A stretch of 64,000 nucleotides of DNA, taken from NCBI GenBank assembly GCA_949316495.1, contig OX439005.1, forward strand, positions 8,326,001 to 8,390,000. Direction: 5' to 3'. The translations under genes were made by a program, and so were the position numbers. The stretch is from Amphiduros pacificus. Lineage: Eukaryota > Annelida > Polychaeta > Phyllodocida > Hesionidae. Positions 61,801 through 64,000 of the stretch are shown in pieces; the stretch's first letter is position 1, and every line of letters begins with the position of its first letter. The notes under the pieces were generated by a model. It was not told where the DNA came from. It ran no database searches and saw nothing but the letters and a program-made list of their open reading frames with translations.

Positions 61801-64000
61801 CATCTGCCTAATTAACACCTAGACACCTCTGGCTAAGTGACACCTAGACACCTCTGGCTAAGTAACTCCTAGACACCTCTGGCTAAGTAAGTGACTACTA
61901 AACACCTCTGACTAAGTGACTCCTAGACACCTCTGGCTCAGTGACTACTAAACACCTCTGACTAAGTGACTCCTAGACACCTCTGGCTCAGTGACTCCTA
62001 GACACCTCTGGCTTATTGACTCCTAGATACCTCTTGCTAAGTGACTCCTAGACACCTCTGGCTAAGTGACTCCTAGACACCTCTGACTAAGTGACTACTA
62101 AACACCTCTGACTAAGTGACTCCTAGACACCTCTGGCTCAGTGACTCCTAGACACCTCTGGCTTATTGACTCCTAGATACCTCTGGCTAAGTGACTCCTA
62201 GACACCTCTGGCTAAGTGACTCCTAGACACTTCTGGCTAAGTGACTCCTTGGCACCCAAAGGCCAAGTAACACACAGACAACTCAGATTAAGAAACTCCT
62301 ACATATCTCTGGCTTAGCAAATCCAACACAACTGTATTTAGGTAACTCGTAGGCATCTCGGCCCAAATAGATGCAAGACACCTCAGGATTAGTAAATCCT
62401 AAACACCTCTGGCTAAGTTACTTCCTCACACCCCTGGCTAAGTTACCCCTACACACTTCTGGACGACAAACCCCTTCACAGCTTTTACCAGCTAACACCT
62501 ACAAACTGCTGTATAAGAAACTCATAGACACCACAGGATAAAAACACAAGTATACCTCTGGCTAAGTACCTTCTAGACACCTCTAGCGAAGCAACTCAAA
62601 GATACTCCTGGTTAAATAACTCCGACAAACCTCTGGCTAAGTGATCTGGCTAAGTAAGTTCTCCACATCTCTGGCTTATTGACTCCGAGGAACCTCTAGC
62701 GAAATGACTCATAAACACCTCTGGACAAGTGAACTGAGACACCTCTGGCTAAGTTATTACAACACACCTTTGTGAATCATTTATACCTCTGGCTAAGTGA
62801 CTCCAAAATATCTCTGGCAAAGCAACCCCTACACCCCTACTCTGTCTAAGTGATCTTAGACTTTTCTCTAAGGATCTCCTGCACGTCTCTGGCTAAGTAA
62901 GTCCTACAAACCTGTGGCTAAGTGACTCCTAAACACTTCTTTCTAAGTGATCTTAGACACCGTCTGGCTAATACCTACACATCTCTGGCTAAATGACTCC
63001 AAGAAACCTATGGTTAAGTGACTCGTATACACGCCTGTCTAAGTGTTCATAAACACCTCTGAATAAGTTATTCCTACACACCTCTGCCTAAGTGAATCAT
63101 TTATTTCTCTGGCAAGGCAACCCCTACACACCTCTGGCTAAGTGTGAATGTACACACCTCTGTCTAAGTTATCTTAGACTCTTCTGTCTAAGCATCTCCC
63201 GCACTTCTCTGGCTAAGTAAGTCCTACACACCTCTGGCTAAGTTACTCCTATACACCTCTGGCTAAGAGACTCATATGCACCTCTGGCTAAGTGATCTTA
63301 GACACCCCTGGCTAAGTGATCTTAGACATCTCTGGCTAATTTTTTCCTACACACCTCTTCCTAAGTGTATCATTCACACCTCTGGCTAAGTGACGCCAAT
63401 ATATCTCTGGCAAAGCAACCCCTACACACCTCTAGCTGAGTGATCTGAGACACCTCTTGCTAAGTTATTCCTACATACCTCTGGCAAAGTGATTCATATA
63501 TATCTTTGACTAAGTGACTCGAATACACCTCTGGTAAAGTAAGTCCAACACACCTCTGGGTAAGTGAATCATATACACCTCTGGATAGGAGACTCCTAAA
63601 CATCTCTGGTTAAGTGATTCCAAGAAACCTCTATATAAGTGATCTTAGAAACCTCTGACTAAGTGATCGAAGACACTTCTGGCTAAGCTATTCCTACACA
63701 CATGAACTTACACACTTCTGTCTAAGTGACTCCAAACTATCTCCGGAAAAGCATCCCCTACACACCTCTGGCTAAATGAACTTACACACCTCTGTCTAAG
63801 TGATCTTAAGCATTCTGTCTAAGCATCTCCTGCATGTCTCTGGCTAAGTAAGTCCTACACACCTCTGGCTAAGTGACTCCTATACATCTCTGGCTAAGAC
63901 ACCTCTGACCAAATTATTCTTACACATCTCTGGCTAAGTGACTCCCTAAAACCTCTGGCTAAGTGACTTATATACACCTCTGGTTAAGTGATTCCTAAAT
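52836..64000. repeat. 25-bp satellite array, right block (runs off the window)
   Basis: Same unit as the left block, about 440 units. Large tandem copies are visible: 52849-54882 is repeated as 54883-56916 with an exact 2034-bp offset, and part of it again from about 57830. A further copy pair starts near 59111 and 60732. From about 62250 to the window end the units become much more diverged and irregular (gatcttagac, gtaagtcctacac), as expected at an array edge. Confidence 0.95.

Overview
The window looks like nuclear DNA of an invertebrate metazoan, most likely a mollusc (bivalve or gastropod). Evidence: introns with GT-AG and one GC-AG junction, AT-rich spacers, and a tRNA-headed SINE whose body (a motif like tgctgcctcactgaa and a CAAA-rich tail) resembles repeats I associate with molluscs. 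CR1/L2-like LINE, Penelope-like and hAT remains and many minisatellites are also present. The species assignment is inference.

Layout. (1) 0.1-1.95 kb, plus strand: the last four exons of an SLC22-type (organic ion transporter) major facilitator gene. (2) 3.66-5.12 kb: two minisatellites, the second running into the last codons of the next gene. (3) 5.11-16.73 kb, minus strand: a four-exon gene for a predicted 2721-residue protein. It has about 98 tandem heptads, a very long leucine-rich repeat domain, a Roc-like domain whose nucleotide-binding motifs look destroyed, a COR-like region and a C-terminal death domain. Its first intron holds a SINE and a dead LINE. (4) 17-28 kb: a gene-poor zone of SINEs, a Penelope-like reverse transcriptase fossil, a hAT fossil, a 19-bp array and a 30-bp array whose every unit is a hairpin. 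(5) 28.15-44.31 kb, plus strand: a 21-bp array, then an eight-exon gene for a predicted 3597-residue ankyrin-repeat protein with a Cys/His-rich module and a large unrecognised C-terminal part. Intron 1 holds a 1.9-kb, 40-bp-unit array carrying a CACGTG E-box in nearly every unit. (6) 44.3-47.0 kb: AT-rich spacer without a gene I can support. (7) 47.1-64.0 kb: a very large 25-bp-unit array (about 14.6 kb seen, running off the window) with nested higher-order duplications. It is interrupted by a 2.3-kb island with inverted termini.

The two giant genes are the main coding content. One has LRR-Roc-COR-death architecture, as in ROCO/MFHAS1/DAPK-like signalling proteins. The other is a scaffold-like ankyrin protein. 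A role in innate immunity or cell death is plausible for the first by family, but nothing here shows the two work together. Exon boundaries come from reading-frame phase and splice consensus only; there is no transcript evidence.
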